Virus record (IMG/VR): IMGVR_UViG_3300030233_000018 | Coordinates: 1 to 48,834 of that record | Direction: 5' to 3' (one strand) | DNA: 48,834 bases | DNA from: a virus | Part shown: positions 1-7,335 of the stretch, in pieces | Numbering within the stretch: position 1 is the stretch's first letter | Layout of the letters: every line of letters starts with the position of its first letter | Position numbers and translations under genes: made by a program | The notes under the pieces: model-generated | The model's database searches: none | The model's input: the letters and a program-made list of their open reading frames with translations, nothing else | Told to the model about the DNA's origin: nothing

Positions 1-141
1 AAGGCAAACCCCGGCTGACCGCCGTTGTTGAAGTAACTGCCCCTGAACTTTTCAAAGTGCAGTTGCGCGTTCGCTTTGCCGAGAATATTCAGGGTCTTGC
101 TAAATCCGTGCACATCGTCACCGGGGTTAAATGTGCGGGCG
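1..141. repeat. Terminal direct repeat, left copy (circular contig overlap)
   Basis: These 141 bases are identical to the last 141 bases of the window (48694-48834). The portal reading frame continues in phase when the two ends are joined there. This means the molecule was assembled as a circle, or is circularly permuted, and the true unit is about 48,693 bp. An overlap of exactly 141 is what a de Bruijn assembler with k=141 leaves on a circular contig, so it is more likely an assembly signature than a biological terminal repeat. Confidence 0.95.
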
Positions 142-680
142 TAAAGCATCTCATCTGGCGTGTAAATCACCTGACGGTCAAGCCCATAATAGCGGTAGCC
201 CGTGATAATCCCCTGCGGCGCGTCAATCATGACGCTATTGGTATTCAACCAGTGCAGGTTCTTGACGTACCCGCTGCGGTTCTCTGCCTTCTCTAAGAAC
301 GTCATGCCCCATAGCAGGTGCGAGCGTATCCACAGGTCAATCACACTCATCTTGTGATATTCCCATGACTTTTCTAATGCCATCAGCATATCGGAGTCCT
401 GCGGGTTTTCGTCACTGCGGGCGACCTCGTTACCATCACCATCCGTGACCACCAGCGGCGCACTTGCGCCGTTCTCCGCAATCACATCAATGCAGGACTT
501 GACGGGCGGCACGAACTGATACGCCAGCGACGCGCCGAGTGTGGTATAGCTCAAATCACGCTGTGCGTTGACACCATACCCGCTTAGCCCTAGCCCTTGC
601 CATACAGCGGGGGAATAGTTGCGCTGCGACTGCGTATCCTTACCGCGCAGGGCGTGCCATGCTCGTATAAACCGGTTCAT
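1..680 (-). CDS. Portal protein, N-terminal part (continues at 48693)
   Basis: The gene starts with ATG at 680 in an ATGA overlap with the end of the terminase large subunit. It reads off the left edge and continues in the same frame at 48693 down to 47673, giving one 566-residue protein. The portal is the dodecameric ring at the capsid vertex through which DNA is packaged and ejected. The first 226 residues here resemble HK97/SPP1-type phage portals, with stretches such as YQFVPPVKSCIDVIAENGAS (about residues 53-72) and WLNTNSVMIDAP. The position directly after the large terminase and before a minor head protein is the usual one. Family assignment is by motif and synteny. Confidence 0.9.
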   Translation of the reverse strand, partial: MNRFIRAWHALRGKDTQSQRNYSPAVWQGLGLSGYGVNAQRDLSYTTLGASLAYQFVPPVKSCIDVIAENGASAPLVVTDGDGNEVARSDENPQDSDMLMALEKSWEYHKMSVIDLWIRSHLLWGMTFLEKAENRSGYVKNLHWLNTNSVMIDAPQGIITGYRYYGLDRQVIYTPDEMLYARTFNPGDDVHGFSKTLNILGKANAQLHFEKFRGSYFNNGGQPGFA

Positions 681-2173
681 CGCAAGCTTACCAATGGAAT
701 ATTTGTAATAACACTATTTACTCCATACCACGCTTGAATAACAGAGTCGCCGTAATCCGTAGAACGCCCTGTGCGCTTGCGGATTTTGTCTTTGCTTTCG
801 ATAACGATTTTCCCCCCTTGGCGACTATAGCGCGGCGTTCTTAAGTCTTGACGCAACTTACGGTTGGGGGGCAGCGCAATTTCATAACCACTGTTCGGGT
901 CAAGCGCTTCACGAAAACGCCACCACCACATCGAGCGCTTATTCACAAAGAAATACATACCAGATTTATCACGTTTTTTACCAGCGGAAGCGCCTGCATT
1001 CATTGGCGTTACATTATGTGATTTCTTAAGTACGTCAAAAACAGAGGCACCAATGCCGATGCTATCAATGAATATTGGCGCAGATTGGATACCCATGGCA
1101 TCTTCAACTAGCTTTGCCCCTGCATCACCGTCAACAGCCTCGCTTCCAGCGTGCGCGATGAGTTCAAAATAATCTCCGTACAACTTAGCAATCCCGAATT
1201 CATCATCCCCACCGCGAGCAGGATCAACACCAACAGCACGTAATGATAAGTCAGGTTTACCTTGTTCGCGCCAACGCCGCTCTGCTGCAAGAATCCACGC
1301 GGTAGGGATCACCTGCCACGCATCATCCTTCTTACCAATGGTCATATCACCAAACAAAAGCTGTGATCGCAAAGGCTCCGGCAAGCTATTCAGTTGGTCG
1401 CGGTAGTCCGTTCGCATCAGCGCCGGATTATCCTCTACCTTTGCGTGAAAGAAGGTGCGCGACTTCGGGTTATATGAGATGCCGTCAATCACAACAGGCT
1501 CGCCGCTATCAACTTCAACGTCTTCGTCATTGTGACGAATGAACCATCGCAACTCGCCGTCTTCTGCCTTTTCGTCTGCGTAATCAGGGCTAATCCATGG
1601 TGCGAAGTACTGAATTAGCCATTCGCCGTTTTCATCCGGCGGGTTGAAGGTAAGCAGCGCTTGTGTCTTCTGGTTAGGGTCGTCAGTACGCAACCACCCC
1701 ATGAGCGTTCGCACCAGCATTTCACTAAATTCGCTTGCTTCATCGAATGCAATGAAATCGCGTGCGCGTCCACGATACTTACGAATGTCCTTAATTCGCT
1801 CGGCAGATGTTGCTACACAAAAGCGCTCATCTGGCAGTGTCCACCGCCGCTTCTCGCCACGAACGAAATATGCAGCGCCGTCAAGAATAGCGTCGCCACG
1901 TTCAATAATGTCTTGCAAGTCACCATGATTCAGGCGGTAAATCACAGCACGCTTAAACTGTGTGAATGCCTTACCCAGCACAAGGTCAGTCTTGCCACCA
2001 CCAGCAGCACCGCCATAGCCAATCACATCAGCAGTTGAATGATATGCCGCCTCCTGCGGGGATTCCGCGAACGGTTGCCAGTCAAGAGCAAAAGGTTCTT
2101 CGTTTGCCGACTCGCGTAGGTTGTCAGTTAGATGAGACAGCGCTGTTAACGCTGATGATTGAGTCAATGCCAT
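677..2173 (-). CDS. terL: Terminase large subunit (ATPase and nuclease)
   Basis: The motor that translocates and cuts phage DNA during packaging, docking on the portal. At 498 residues it has the normal length. The ATPase domain has a Walker A GYGGAAGGGKT at residues 52-62 and a Walker B ending in DE at 144-145 (DFIAFDEASEF). The C-terminal RNase H-like nuclease domain shows its acidic residues in GVDPARGGDD (D317), IFIDSIG (D370) and STDYGDSVIQAW near the end. It starts with ATG at 2173 inside the small-subunit gene (50-bp overlap) and its stop overlaps the portal start, so the three are translationally coupled. Confidence 0.96.
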   Translation of the reverse strand: MALTQSSALTALSHLTDNLRESANEEPFALDWQPFAESPQEAAYHSTADVIGYGGAAGGGKTDLVLGKAFTQFKRAVIYRLNHGDLQDIIERGDAILDGAAYFVRGEKRRWTLPDERFCVATSAERIKDIRKYRGRARDFIAFDEASEFSEMLVRTLMGWLRTDDPNQKTQALLTFNPPDENGEWLIQYFAPWISPDYADEKAEDGELRWFIRHNDEDVEVDSGEPVVIDGISYNPKSRTFFHAKVEDNPALMRTDYRDQLNSLPEPLRSQLLFGDMTIGKKDDAWQVIPTAWILAAERRWREQGKPDLSLRAVGVDPARGGDDEFGIAKLYGDYFELIAHAGSEAVDGDAGAKLVEDAMGIQSAPIFIDSIGIGASVFDVLKKSHNVTPMNAGASAGKKRDKSGMYFFVNKRSMWWWRFREALDPNSGYEIALPPNRKLRQDLRTPRYSRQGGKIVIESKDKIRKRTGRSTDYGDSVIQAWYGVNSVITNIPLVSLR

Positions 2174-2774
2174 TGGCTATTTTTATTCGCTGCTCTTTAT
2201 CGGTTACGACTTCGGTGATGACGTGCAATACTGCGCCCATGAGCGTCATAAGTTGTGAGGCGGGGATGGCATTCTCACCTTTGTACTGAATATCGGCGAT
2301 TGCTTTCTCATCTTGCCGCTGCTCTTTCATCAAGTCGTTAATGTCACCGATAGTCATGTGCATCAACATACCGTCAGACACAACCTCGTTCATCAGGTCA
2401 ATGCAGACCTTGACACCGCCGTAATTTTCGTTCTCAAATGCTTTGGTAAGCTCAGATAAGAGCTTTTGCATCTTATTCCATAACTCGCTGGATTCGGGGT
2501 AATCGTCAAGCGATTGCAAACGGTCAGCAAGCAGCGCATCGCGGATGCTAATATTGCGCCCCAAGACGCTTACGTGTTTGTCGCTACCGACTTCCTCAAA
2601 GCGTTGCTTAAGGCGTTGCGGCATGTACTTGCTAAACTTGCCGTGCTTGAATTGCGGTAGCTGCTCACCTTTGAGCGATTTCCCGCCGTGGATGTGACAT
2701 ACATCACTACCACGCATAGCATCCTTTTTGCAGCGTTTACCGCTGCGTTTTGACTTTGCTTTACACTGTGGCAT
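2124..2774 (-). CDS. Terminase small subunit-like protein
   Basis: A 216-residue protein just upstream of, and overlapping, the large terminase. The N-terminus carries the cysteine/histidine signature CxAxxKxxGxxC...CHIHGGKS (residues about 5-35), a pattern common in phage small-terminase-like proteins. The middle is helical and charged. By position it should recognise the packaging site and load the large subunit. A GTG one codon upstream (2777) is an alternative start; the ATG at 2774 is preferred. No strong Shine-Dalgarno is visible. Confidence 0.75.
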   Translation of the reverse strand: MPQCKAKSKRSGKRCKKDAMRGSDVCHIHGGKSLKGEQLPQFKHGKFSKYMPQRLKQRFEEVGSDKHVSVLGRNISIRDALLADRLQSLDDYPESSELWNKMQKLLSELTKAFENENYGGVKVCIDLMNEVVSDGMLMHMTIGDINDLMKEQRQDEKAIADIQYKGENAIPASQLMTLMGAVLHVITEVVTDKEQRIKIANGIDSIISVNSAVSSN

Positions 2775-2817
2775 CACACATCCATGAGGGTTTTAAGTAT
2801 CCATGGGGAATACCCAT

Positions 2818-3597
2818 CTAGCACACCTCACTTACCATTTGCTCGACCTCCTCTAACAGCACTTGCGCCACATACGCATTGCCCGCCGCGTCATAATGCC
2901 CGTCTGCCGCGCTCACGGTCATGTCATCACGATAGACAATCTCAATCGCATCCGGCACGGGCGGCGGCATGTAGAAATAGCCAACCACCATCGGTGCACG
3001 CTCCGTCATACGCTGTACACGCGCTTCGTACTCGCGCTGCTGCGCGTCCGTCACCGATTCGTCATCGCGCTGGAACCAGCGCCAATACGTGAGCGTGGCG
3101 CTGCGCCATAAAAACGGCAGGTCATCACCTACGCTGCCCGCGTCGGCGGGTATCTGGTCGCCAATGACAGCGAAGTAAACGTAGCCATCGGCGGGCGTTT
3201 CGTTCATCGTGCGCTCAATCTGCTCAATGTTGTAGCCATCCACGCCACGATTCAGTACGCGCACATCCTGCAACTGCTGCGCTATCCGGTTCGGATAGGT
3301 TTCGTCATCGTTGACCGCCCATCCGAAGGTGAACGAGTCGCCAATGAACGCCACGGTGCACGCGGCATTCGGGTCACTTGCTGGAACGATGCGCCACCCG
3401 TTTTGCACGGTGGCAACCCACCCGTCGAAGTCATGCACGCCATCGGTGTACCGATGGTCTTGTTTGCTCGCGACTGCCTGACGTAAGTCCCCGCGATACG
3501 CGAGGACACCAAGCGGGTCCACGATATGCAGTGCAAGTTCTAGCACGATGAGTGTGGCGCACGCTGCAAAGAGCGTGAGGTTGCGAATGGCGCGAAT
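2818..3597 (-). CDS. Membrane-anchored SGNH/GDSL-family hydrolase (apparent ATT start)
   Basis: The protein has an N-terminal hydrophobic helix (LTLFAACATLIVLELALHIV) followed by an SGNH domain. It shows the nucleophile block FIGDSFTFGW, an NRGVDGYN block, a VIGDQ block and a C-terminal DGHYDAAG block with the catalytic Asp/His. Such enzymes are esterases or acetyltransferases, often on glycans. The frame is open to a TTG at 3699, but an intrinsic terminator (3635-3660) lies in that stretch. The only good ribosome site is AGGAG at 3604-3608, 6 nt before an ATT codon at 3597, giving 259 residues. Function could be surface-glycan modification, superinfection exclusion or a lysis accessory. It sits at the head of the terminase-portal operon. 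Confidence 0.78.
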   Translation of the reverse strand: MRAIRNLTLFAACATLIVLELALHIVDPLGVLAYRGDLRQAVASKQDHRYTDGVHDFDGWVATVQNGWRIVPASDPNAACTVAFIGDSFTFGWAVNDDETYPNRIAQQLQDVRVLNRGVDGYNIEQIERTMNETPADGYVYFAVIGDQIPADAGSVGDDLPFLWRSATLTYWRWFQRDDESVTDAQQREYEARVQRMTERAPMVVGYFYMPPPVPDAIEIVYRDDMTVSAADGHYDAAGNAYVAQVLLEEVEQMVSEVC

Positions 3598-3634
3598 GGG
3601 TGTCTCCTGTGCGCTTGGCGGTCGTGTCGGGAAA

Positions 3635-3660
3635 TTAAAAACCCGCCAAGCAGCGGGTTC
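3635..3660 (-). terminator. Intrinsic terminator upstream of the SGNH gene
   Basis: On the minus strand a 7-bp stem (AACCCGC at 3653-3659 pairing with GCGGGTT at 3640-3646) with a 6-nt loop is followed by a T-rich run. It lies about 40 nt downstream of the likely start of transcription and before the SGNH ribosome site, so it would act as an attenuator between promoter and gene. Confidence 0.75.
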
Positions 3661-3704
3661 GGGTTGTCGTCGGGAGTTGGGCGCGTGGTTGCGCCTCAAT
3701 ATGT

Positions 3705-3713
3705 ATTATATCA
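3705..3713 (-). promoter_or_regulatory. Extended -10 promoter, leftward
   Basis: Minus-strand TGATATAAT is a perfect -10 hexamer (3705-3710) with a TGn extension. No convincing -35 is seen. Transcription would start near 3698, run about 40 nt and meet the terminator at 3635-3660. Confidence 0.5.
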
Positions 3714-3719
3714 CGGTGA

Positions 3720-4199
3720 TTATGCGGCATTCCCCTTCGCATTGCTATGCCGCCTGCACTTGGCGCAGATTGAATCATGCTTATCACGGCGAGCGCTGTT
3801 TGCGTAGAAGTCATACAACGGAATGTAATCCGGCTCATGTACCTTGCCATTATACCCGTTGCACCACTTGAACCCCTGTTCAAACATCTTTTCGCGCTCC
3901 CCCACGGCAGGCTTGCTATAGGCGCTTCGGTCGCTGCCACCAAACGCGCTATTCGCTGTTGAAAAGGTCAGGTCAAGCCGTCCGCGTATCATGCTTAGAA
4001 TGGCATCATATTCTGTCGGGCGGCGTATATCATCGGTTGCAATCTCTCGCACAAGCTGCGCAATGCTGTCATAGCCGTGTGACACGCCATCAATGACAAC
4101 GGGGGACCCTGCGAGCAATGGGCGCTGCACCACTTGCCACGCATGAATAATCTTTTGCGTCTTGCTTGGCGGTTTAATCGTCGGTGTCGGTAGTTTCAC
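3720..4199 (-). CDS. Zinc-binding protein of unknown function
   Basis: A 159-residue protein starting at a GTG that overlaps the stop of the small membrane gene upstream (GTGA). The first two thirds are not recognisable. The C-terminal quarter has two Cys pairs or Cys/His ligands around WCNGYNGKVHEPDYIPLYDF and CAKCRRHSN, the layout of small zinc folds often found near phage HNH domains. No complete HNH motif is visible, so I do not call it a nuclease. A DNA-binding role is only inferred. Confidence 0.6.
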   Translation of the reverse strand: MKLPTPTIKPPSKTQKIIHAWQVVQRPLLAGSPVVIDGVSHGYDSIAQLVREIATDDIRRPTEYDAILSMIRGRLDLTFSTANSAFGGSDRSAYSKPAVGEREKMFEQGFKWCNGYNGKVHEPDYIPLYDFYANSARRDKHDSICAKCRRHSNAKGNAA

Positions 4200-4324
4200 G
4201 CCGCCTCCTCCCGCCGGACTTCACGCAGACTCTCGCCGCGCTCCATGACCACGACCTTACGCTGTCCACTCACCAGCCACAGCACAAGGAAGCATGTGGC
4301 TAGGATTAAATACTCATCTCTCAT
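4196..4324 (-). CDS. Small membrane protein, 42 residues
   Basis: ATG at 4324 is preceded by GGGAG with an 8-nt spacer. The peptide begins MRDEYLILATCFLVLWLVSG, one transmembrane helix, followed by a basic and acidic tail (VVVMERGESLREVRREEAA). It ends in a GTGA overlap with the zinc-binding protein gene, which supports translation. It is the first gene after the leader terminator at 4345-4372. Function unknown. Confidence 0.6.
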   Translation of the reverse strand: MRDEYLILATCFLVLWLVSGQRKVVVMERGESLREVRREEAA

Positions 4325-4344
4325 CTCATCCACTCCCGCTTACG

Positions 4345-4372
4345 GAAAAGGCGCTCGCATCAGCCAGCGCCT
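4345..4372 (-). terminator. Intrinsic terminator in the late leader
   Basis: Minus strand: AGGCGCT (4366-4372) pairs with AGCGCCT (4349-4355) around a 10-nt loop and is followed by TTTTCC. It lies about 55 nt downstream of the start expected from the strong leftward promoter at 4435-4464, before any gene. Confidence 0.75.
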
Positions 4373-4416
4373 GTACGCCACACACGGAGCCTATGACCTT
4401 TCGTGTTCTCGTGGCT

Positions 4417-4536
4417 AAATTTGGGTATGACGAAATTGTAACATGGATAAACAGCGGGTGTCAAATTCTTTAGCGTACCATGTGGTGCGGTATAACCCAA
4501 GAAATTTGGGAAATATTCTCATAAACTTGGGTTATA
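4417..4536. repeat. Repeated operator-like motif around the leftward promoter
   Basis: The motif AAATTTGGG(TAT) or AACTTGGGTTAT occurs at 4417-4428, 4502-4510 and 4524-4535, with an inverted copy TATAACCCAAG at 4491-4501. Copies 4491-4501 and 4526-4536 form a perfect 11-bp inverted repeat. One copy sits at the expected transcription start and the others lie upstream of the -35. The array follows the ParR-like gene. It could bind ParR or a late regulator. Confidence 0.6.
4435..4464 (-). promoter_or_regulatory. Strong leftward sigma70 promoter (candidate late promoter)
   Basis: Minus strand: a consensus -35 TTGACA (4459-4464), 18-bp spacer and TACAAT -10 (4435-4440) with a TG extension. It drives the small membrane gene, zinc protein and probably everything through the head and tail genes if the terminators downstream are overcome. 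Confidence 0.8.
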
Positions 4537-4548
4537 CGGGGCTAGTGG

Positions 4549-4950
4549 CTATCGGTTTGTGCTAATGAAGTCATCCATCATGGAATTCAGGAAGTCATCG
4601 TCTGCCACCTCACCAGCTTCACCAGATGCAAACGCTCGTAATCCGTCAGGGTTTTTATCGCGTGCATCTTTCAGCAGTCCGGTGATTTCGCGCCATAGAA
4701 TCTCAAAGCGTTCATCTAATGCTGTCTCCAAGTCCCCCACGGTCACACTAGCCTGCTGTGGCTTCGCTTGCCGTTGCCCGTCAGCACGAAGGATAAGCGC
4801 GGAAATAGCTTCACGGTTATACGTCGTGGTTCGTGACTCGCCAAGCTCGGCAATGATCCGCTTGCGCTCATTCTGGATAATGTCATGAATGCGCCTGTCC
4901 TCATCAACGCTAAGGTCTAGGCGCATTGCATACTGTTTGTAATCGCTCAT
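4549..4950 (-). CDS. ParR-like adaptor of the partition system
   Basis: A 133-residue protein whose ATG overlaps the stop of the actin-like gene (ATGA), the normal parM-parR order. The N-terminal 60 residues are basic and helical (YAMRLDLSVDEDRRIHDIIQ), as expected of a ribbon-helix-helix DNA-binding adaptor. The C-terminus is acidic (EVADDDFLNSMMDDF), where ParR proteins contact the filament. Assignment rests on context and general build rather than a diagnostic motif. It would bind the centromere and link plasmid DNA to the growing filament. Confidence 0.6.
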   Translation of the reverse strand: MSDYKQYAMRLDLSVDEDRRIHDIIQNERKRIIAELGESRTTTYNREAISALILRADGQRQAKPQQASVTVGDLETALDERFEILWREITGLLKDARDKNPDGLRAFASGEAGEVADDDFLNSMMDDFISTNR

Positions 4951-5990
4951 TCAATTCTACCTGCACGTTTCAACATCTTTAGGGTTTTCATTGCGCCGCG
5001 CACATTCGCCATGTGTACCTCGTCGCGTTTTGCATCTGCAAGTAACACGTTGGGGTGCCCAAGTGAGTCACGCAAGCGACTTTCCAGCAATCCCGCCCCG
5101 CCTCCGGTGATAACAATGTTGTGTGCTGCCATGCCGTTGTATTGGTCGAATAAATCGCGAATTTGAGACACGATGACGTTACAGGCATGATCCGCTTCCA
5201 TGTGGCAGCTAATGTCACCCAAGCCGCCGCCATCAAAAACACCCGTGCGAATCGCTTCATGAAGCCGCCGATTGTCCAGCCGCTTAACCCGTTTCATCTT
5301 CGTTCGATTGTTGGCACGCAGTTCCTTCTCAAAATCCTGTACCACCATGTGAATACCGATTTCGTCAGATTGCGCGGAGAGGTAATCGGGTTTGCCATCT
5401 TCCAGCACAATAATATCCGTCGTAAAGCCACCAATGTCAATCACGATGGTTTCGCCATTCTTGATCGCACTACGGGCGGTCATGGTTCCGTCATCATTGA
5501 TAAGGCGATTGCGAACCCCGCCCACAGGCTCGTCAATACAGTTCACCTGCACGACGTTAAACACGCGCTCCACACCGTTGCACTCAACAGACCATTGCCC
5601 CTGCGCACTGGCAATAATATCTTGTCGGTACTCCACATCCTGCGGTGCGTGACTCCCATACAACAAAAGGTTCTGCATATTGCGGTCATATGACTTGAAT
5701 AGCGCAATAGCGGCAAAAACGCCGTAGTAGGTCGGGTCATATCGCGCTGCGCCGGACTTGCGAGAAGCGAACCCGTGCCGGATGGCGGTATCGCCTACCG
5801 CAAATGGCGTGCCGTTCACAATATAAACATCACTTTGCGACGTATCCCGCGTGACTGCCTGATTGTACTCGCGCCCACCCAATTCCTTGATGGCGTGCCG
5901 AAACATACTTTCCTTACCTTCGGATTTTGCTTTGATGCTGTAATTCCCAACATCAAGTGCAATGTACTGCATTTGCGTTTTCCTTGCCAT
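4947..5990 (-). CDS. ParM/Alp-type actin-like ATPase
   Basis: A 347-residue protein with the three signature motifs of the actin/Hsp70 superfamily: phosphate-1 ALDVGNYSIKA (D13), phosphate-2 TIVIDIGGFTTDIIVLEDG (D185) and the adenosine motif NIVITGGGAG (about 291-300). It is the size of plasmid ParM and Alp proteins, which polymerise to push sister plasmids apart. The start ATG at 5990 has AAAGGATAGGAA in front. It sits directly behind an iteron array and is followed by an overlapping ParR-like gene, so this is a complete partition cassette. Some actin-like phage proteins instead position replicating DNA; the adjoining ParR-like gene favours segregation. Confidence 0.85.
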   Translation of the reverse strand: MARKTQMQYIALDVGNYSIKAKSEGKESMFRHAIKELGGREYNQAVTRDTSQSDVYIVNGTPFAVGDTAIRHGFASRKSGAARYDPTYYGVFAAIALFKSYDRNMQNLLLYGSHAPQDVEYRQDIIASAQGQWSVECNGVERVFNVVQVNCIDEPVGGVRNRLINDDGTMTARSAIKNGETIVIDIGGFTTDIIVLEDGKPDYLSAQSDEIGIHMVVQDFEKELRANNRTKMKRVKRLDNRRLHEAIRTGVFDGGGLGDISCHMEADHACNVIVSQIRDLFDQYNGMAAHNIVITGGGAGLLESRLRDSLGHPNVLLADAKRDEVHMANVRGAMKTLKMLKRAGRIE

Positions 5991-5999
5991 TTCCTATCC

Positions 6000-6034
6000 T
6001 TTAAACTGTTTTAACGTTTTAAACGGTTTAAAAC
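6000..6034. repeat. AT-rich iterons upstream of parM (parC-like)
   Basis: Four TTTAAAC-type units in tandem: TTTAAAC (6000-6006), GTTTTAAC (6008-6015), GTTTTAAAC (6016-6024) and GTTTAAAAC (6026-6034), spaced 8-10 bp. They sit immediately ahead of the actin-like gene, exactly where parC centromere/operators of ParMRC systems lie. Likely both centromere and autoregulatory site. Confidence 0.6.
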
Positions 6035-6041
6035 AAATGAT

Positions 6042-6086
6042 AAATAAAAGAACGGTGCTAAGACGTGTTCAAAATGTTATAGCACC
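6042..6086 (-). terminator. Terminator after the T5orf172 gene
   Basis: Minus strand GGTGCTA (6080-6086) pairs with TAGCACC (6054-6060) around a 19-nt loop, then GTTCTTTTATTTA. It separates the regulatory genes from the partition operon. Confidence 0.55.
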
Positions 6087-6100
6087 GCCTAATCCGCAAG

Positions 6101-6604
6101 TTACCGATTACTGCGTTCACGGGCTAACCGTCCAATCATCTTGCTAGGGTGCTCGCTTCCCGTCAACTCTACCCACTTATCAACTTTAGCCATGCGTTCT
6201 TCAGTAAAACTGCTAGCGGCAAAATGCAGGTCAATGTAGTCTTTACCAGCAGGGGAAGGGTAAAGCGCAATTGCTTGCCTTAAATCATCCACCTCACTTT
6301 GCAAACGCTTCGCATCACCAATCAGAGAAGACACGCTATCTGCCCATGCGAGATCACGCTCAATGTCCCATTCCGTTATATCGAACCACTCGCCCTGTAG
6401 GCGATGAGATGTGTAACGCTCATGCATTAAGGACTCAAAGCGGCGCACCTCGTCTTCGCTATCAAACGTAATGTATTTTAGGACTTTCAATTTCTCATGA
6501 TGCGAGGTTTGCAATTCTCGCAATCGCCGATCAAGGTCATTGGTTCGACCTATTTTAATTGCGCCGCCAGAAACGGCTTGGATGAAATATGCGTAGCTTT
6601 TCAT
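6101..6604 (-). CDS. T5orf172/GIY-YIG-like domain protein
   Basis: A 167-residue protein. Residues 5-45 (YFIQAVSGGAIKIGRTNDLD followed by RRLRELQTSHHEKLKVL) match the T5orf172 branch of the GIY-YIG fold: a beta strand, KIG, then R-x-LxxLQ. The C-terminal 80 residues contain a likely coiled coil. Members are phage or homing-type DNA-cutting or DNA-binding proteins, but the classic GIY-YIG tyrosines are not obvious here, so catalytic activity is uncertain. ATG at 6604 follows AAGGAG with an 8-nt spacer. It ends at a terminator. Confidence 0.7.
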   Translation of the reverse strand: MKSYAYFIQAVSGGAIKIGRTNDLDRRLRELQTSHHEKLKVLKYITFDSEDEVRRFESLMHERYTSHRLQGEWFDITEWDIERDLAWADSVSSLIGDAKRLQSEVDDLRQAIALYPSPAGKDYIDLHFAASSFTEERMAKVDKWVELTGSEHPSKMIGRLARERSNR

Positions 6605-6671
6605 GCTATACTCTCCTTATGCTATACTCCCGCCGCACCGCGCCACACACGCGGATTCGCGGCGGTTTTGG

Positions 6672-6872
6672 TTATCGTTCGTCGGTTACGTCGTAGCCAT
6701 ACAAGGCTGCCACCTCAAGCAAGCGCTCAATGGCATGGTCAATCGTGTCCACTTCCGCAAGGTAATGCTCGCAGTCGTAGACCTCCCACACACTGACGGA
6801 TTCGACAGCGTATAGGTCGGTACCGTCGATAAACACGGCACGGTCAAAGATGCGCAACAGGTGCTCACTCAT
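6672..6872 (-). CDS. Small acidic protein, unknown
   Basis: A 66-residue acidic protein (SVWEVYDCEHYLAEVDTIDH in the middle). I recognise no family. ATG at 6872 has AGGAGG 8 nt upstream. It lies between two T5orf172-type genes in the same leftward unit. Function unknown. Confidence 0.65.
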   Translation of the reverse strand: MSEHLLRIFDRAVFIDGTDLYAVESVSVWEVYDCEHYLAEVDTIDHAIERLLEVAALYGYDVTDER

Positions 6873-6924
6873 CCTGCTGCCCTCCTATGCTGTGCGCTCA
6901 AATTCAACAAACTCAGTAATGTCG

Positions 6925-7335
6925 TCAATCTGCATGTAATTTGCCAGCGCCATCGTCAATAAAATAATCCCACTGATCTGTTTTGCGAAATTTCCGGAAG
7001 TAGTTGTACAGATCACTTACACCAAGCAATTCCCTAAGAGCAGTTTTTACAGACCCACGTATAGAAAACCACTCAACACCGGGCATATCCGTGCGGCGGT
7101 AAGCCTTATGGCGCACATGAAACTTTCGCTCTGTAAATTTGCCGCCCTTCATGACGCAGAGCAATTGCAAATCATAATCCTTGCATTTATAGCAAAGGGA
7201 AGCCATCCGCGCACGAGGTTTATAACTGTGCCCAACCTTTACAGCGTGATAGCGGGGACTGTAAATGATATACATCATTGTATCCCCGTAAATCTCAACG
7301 CCGTTTACTACCCTTATTGGTGCTATCTCACTCAT
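6925..7335 (-). CDS. T5orf172/GIY-YIG-like domain protein, second copy
   Basis: 136 residues from ATG 7335, which overlaps the stop of the HTH gene and has AAGGTGG upstream. The core MMYIIYSPRYHAVKVGHSYK then PRARMASL is the same strand-KVG-R-L pattern as the 6101-6604 product, so the two are distant paralogues. A Cys pair (CYKCKDYD) follows. Adjacent to and coupled with a repressor-like gene. Confidence 0.65.
   Translation of the reverse strand: MSEIAPIRVVNGVEIYGDTMMYIIYSPRYHAVKVGHSYKPRARMASLCYKCKDYDLQLLCVMKGGKFTERKFHVRHKAYRRTDMPGVEWFSIRGSVKTALRELLGVSDLYNYFRKFRKTDQWDYFIDDGAGKLHAD

Noticed and set aside
3720-4199. HNH endonuclease call
   Set aside because: Cys/His spacing suggests zinc binding, but the His-Asn-His core is not visible.
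6889-6939. 16-codon frame between the T5orf172 gene and the 66-residue gene
   Set aside because: Too short and without a clear ribosome site; could be a leader peptide but evidence is insufficient.
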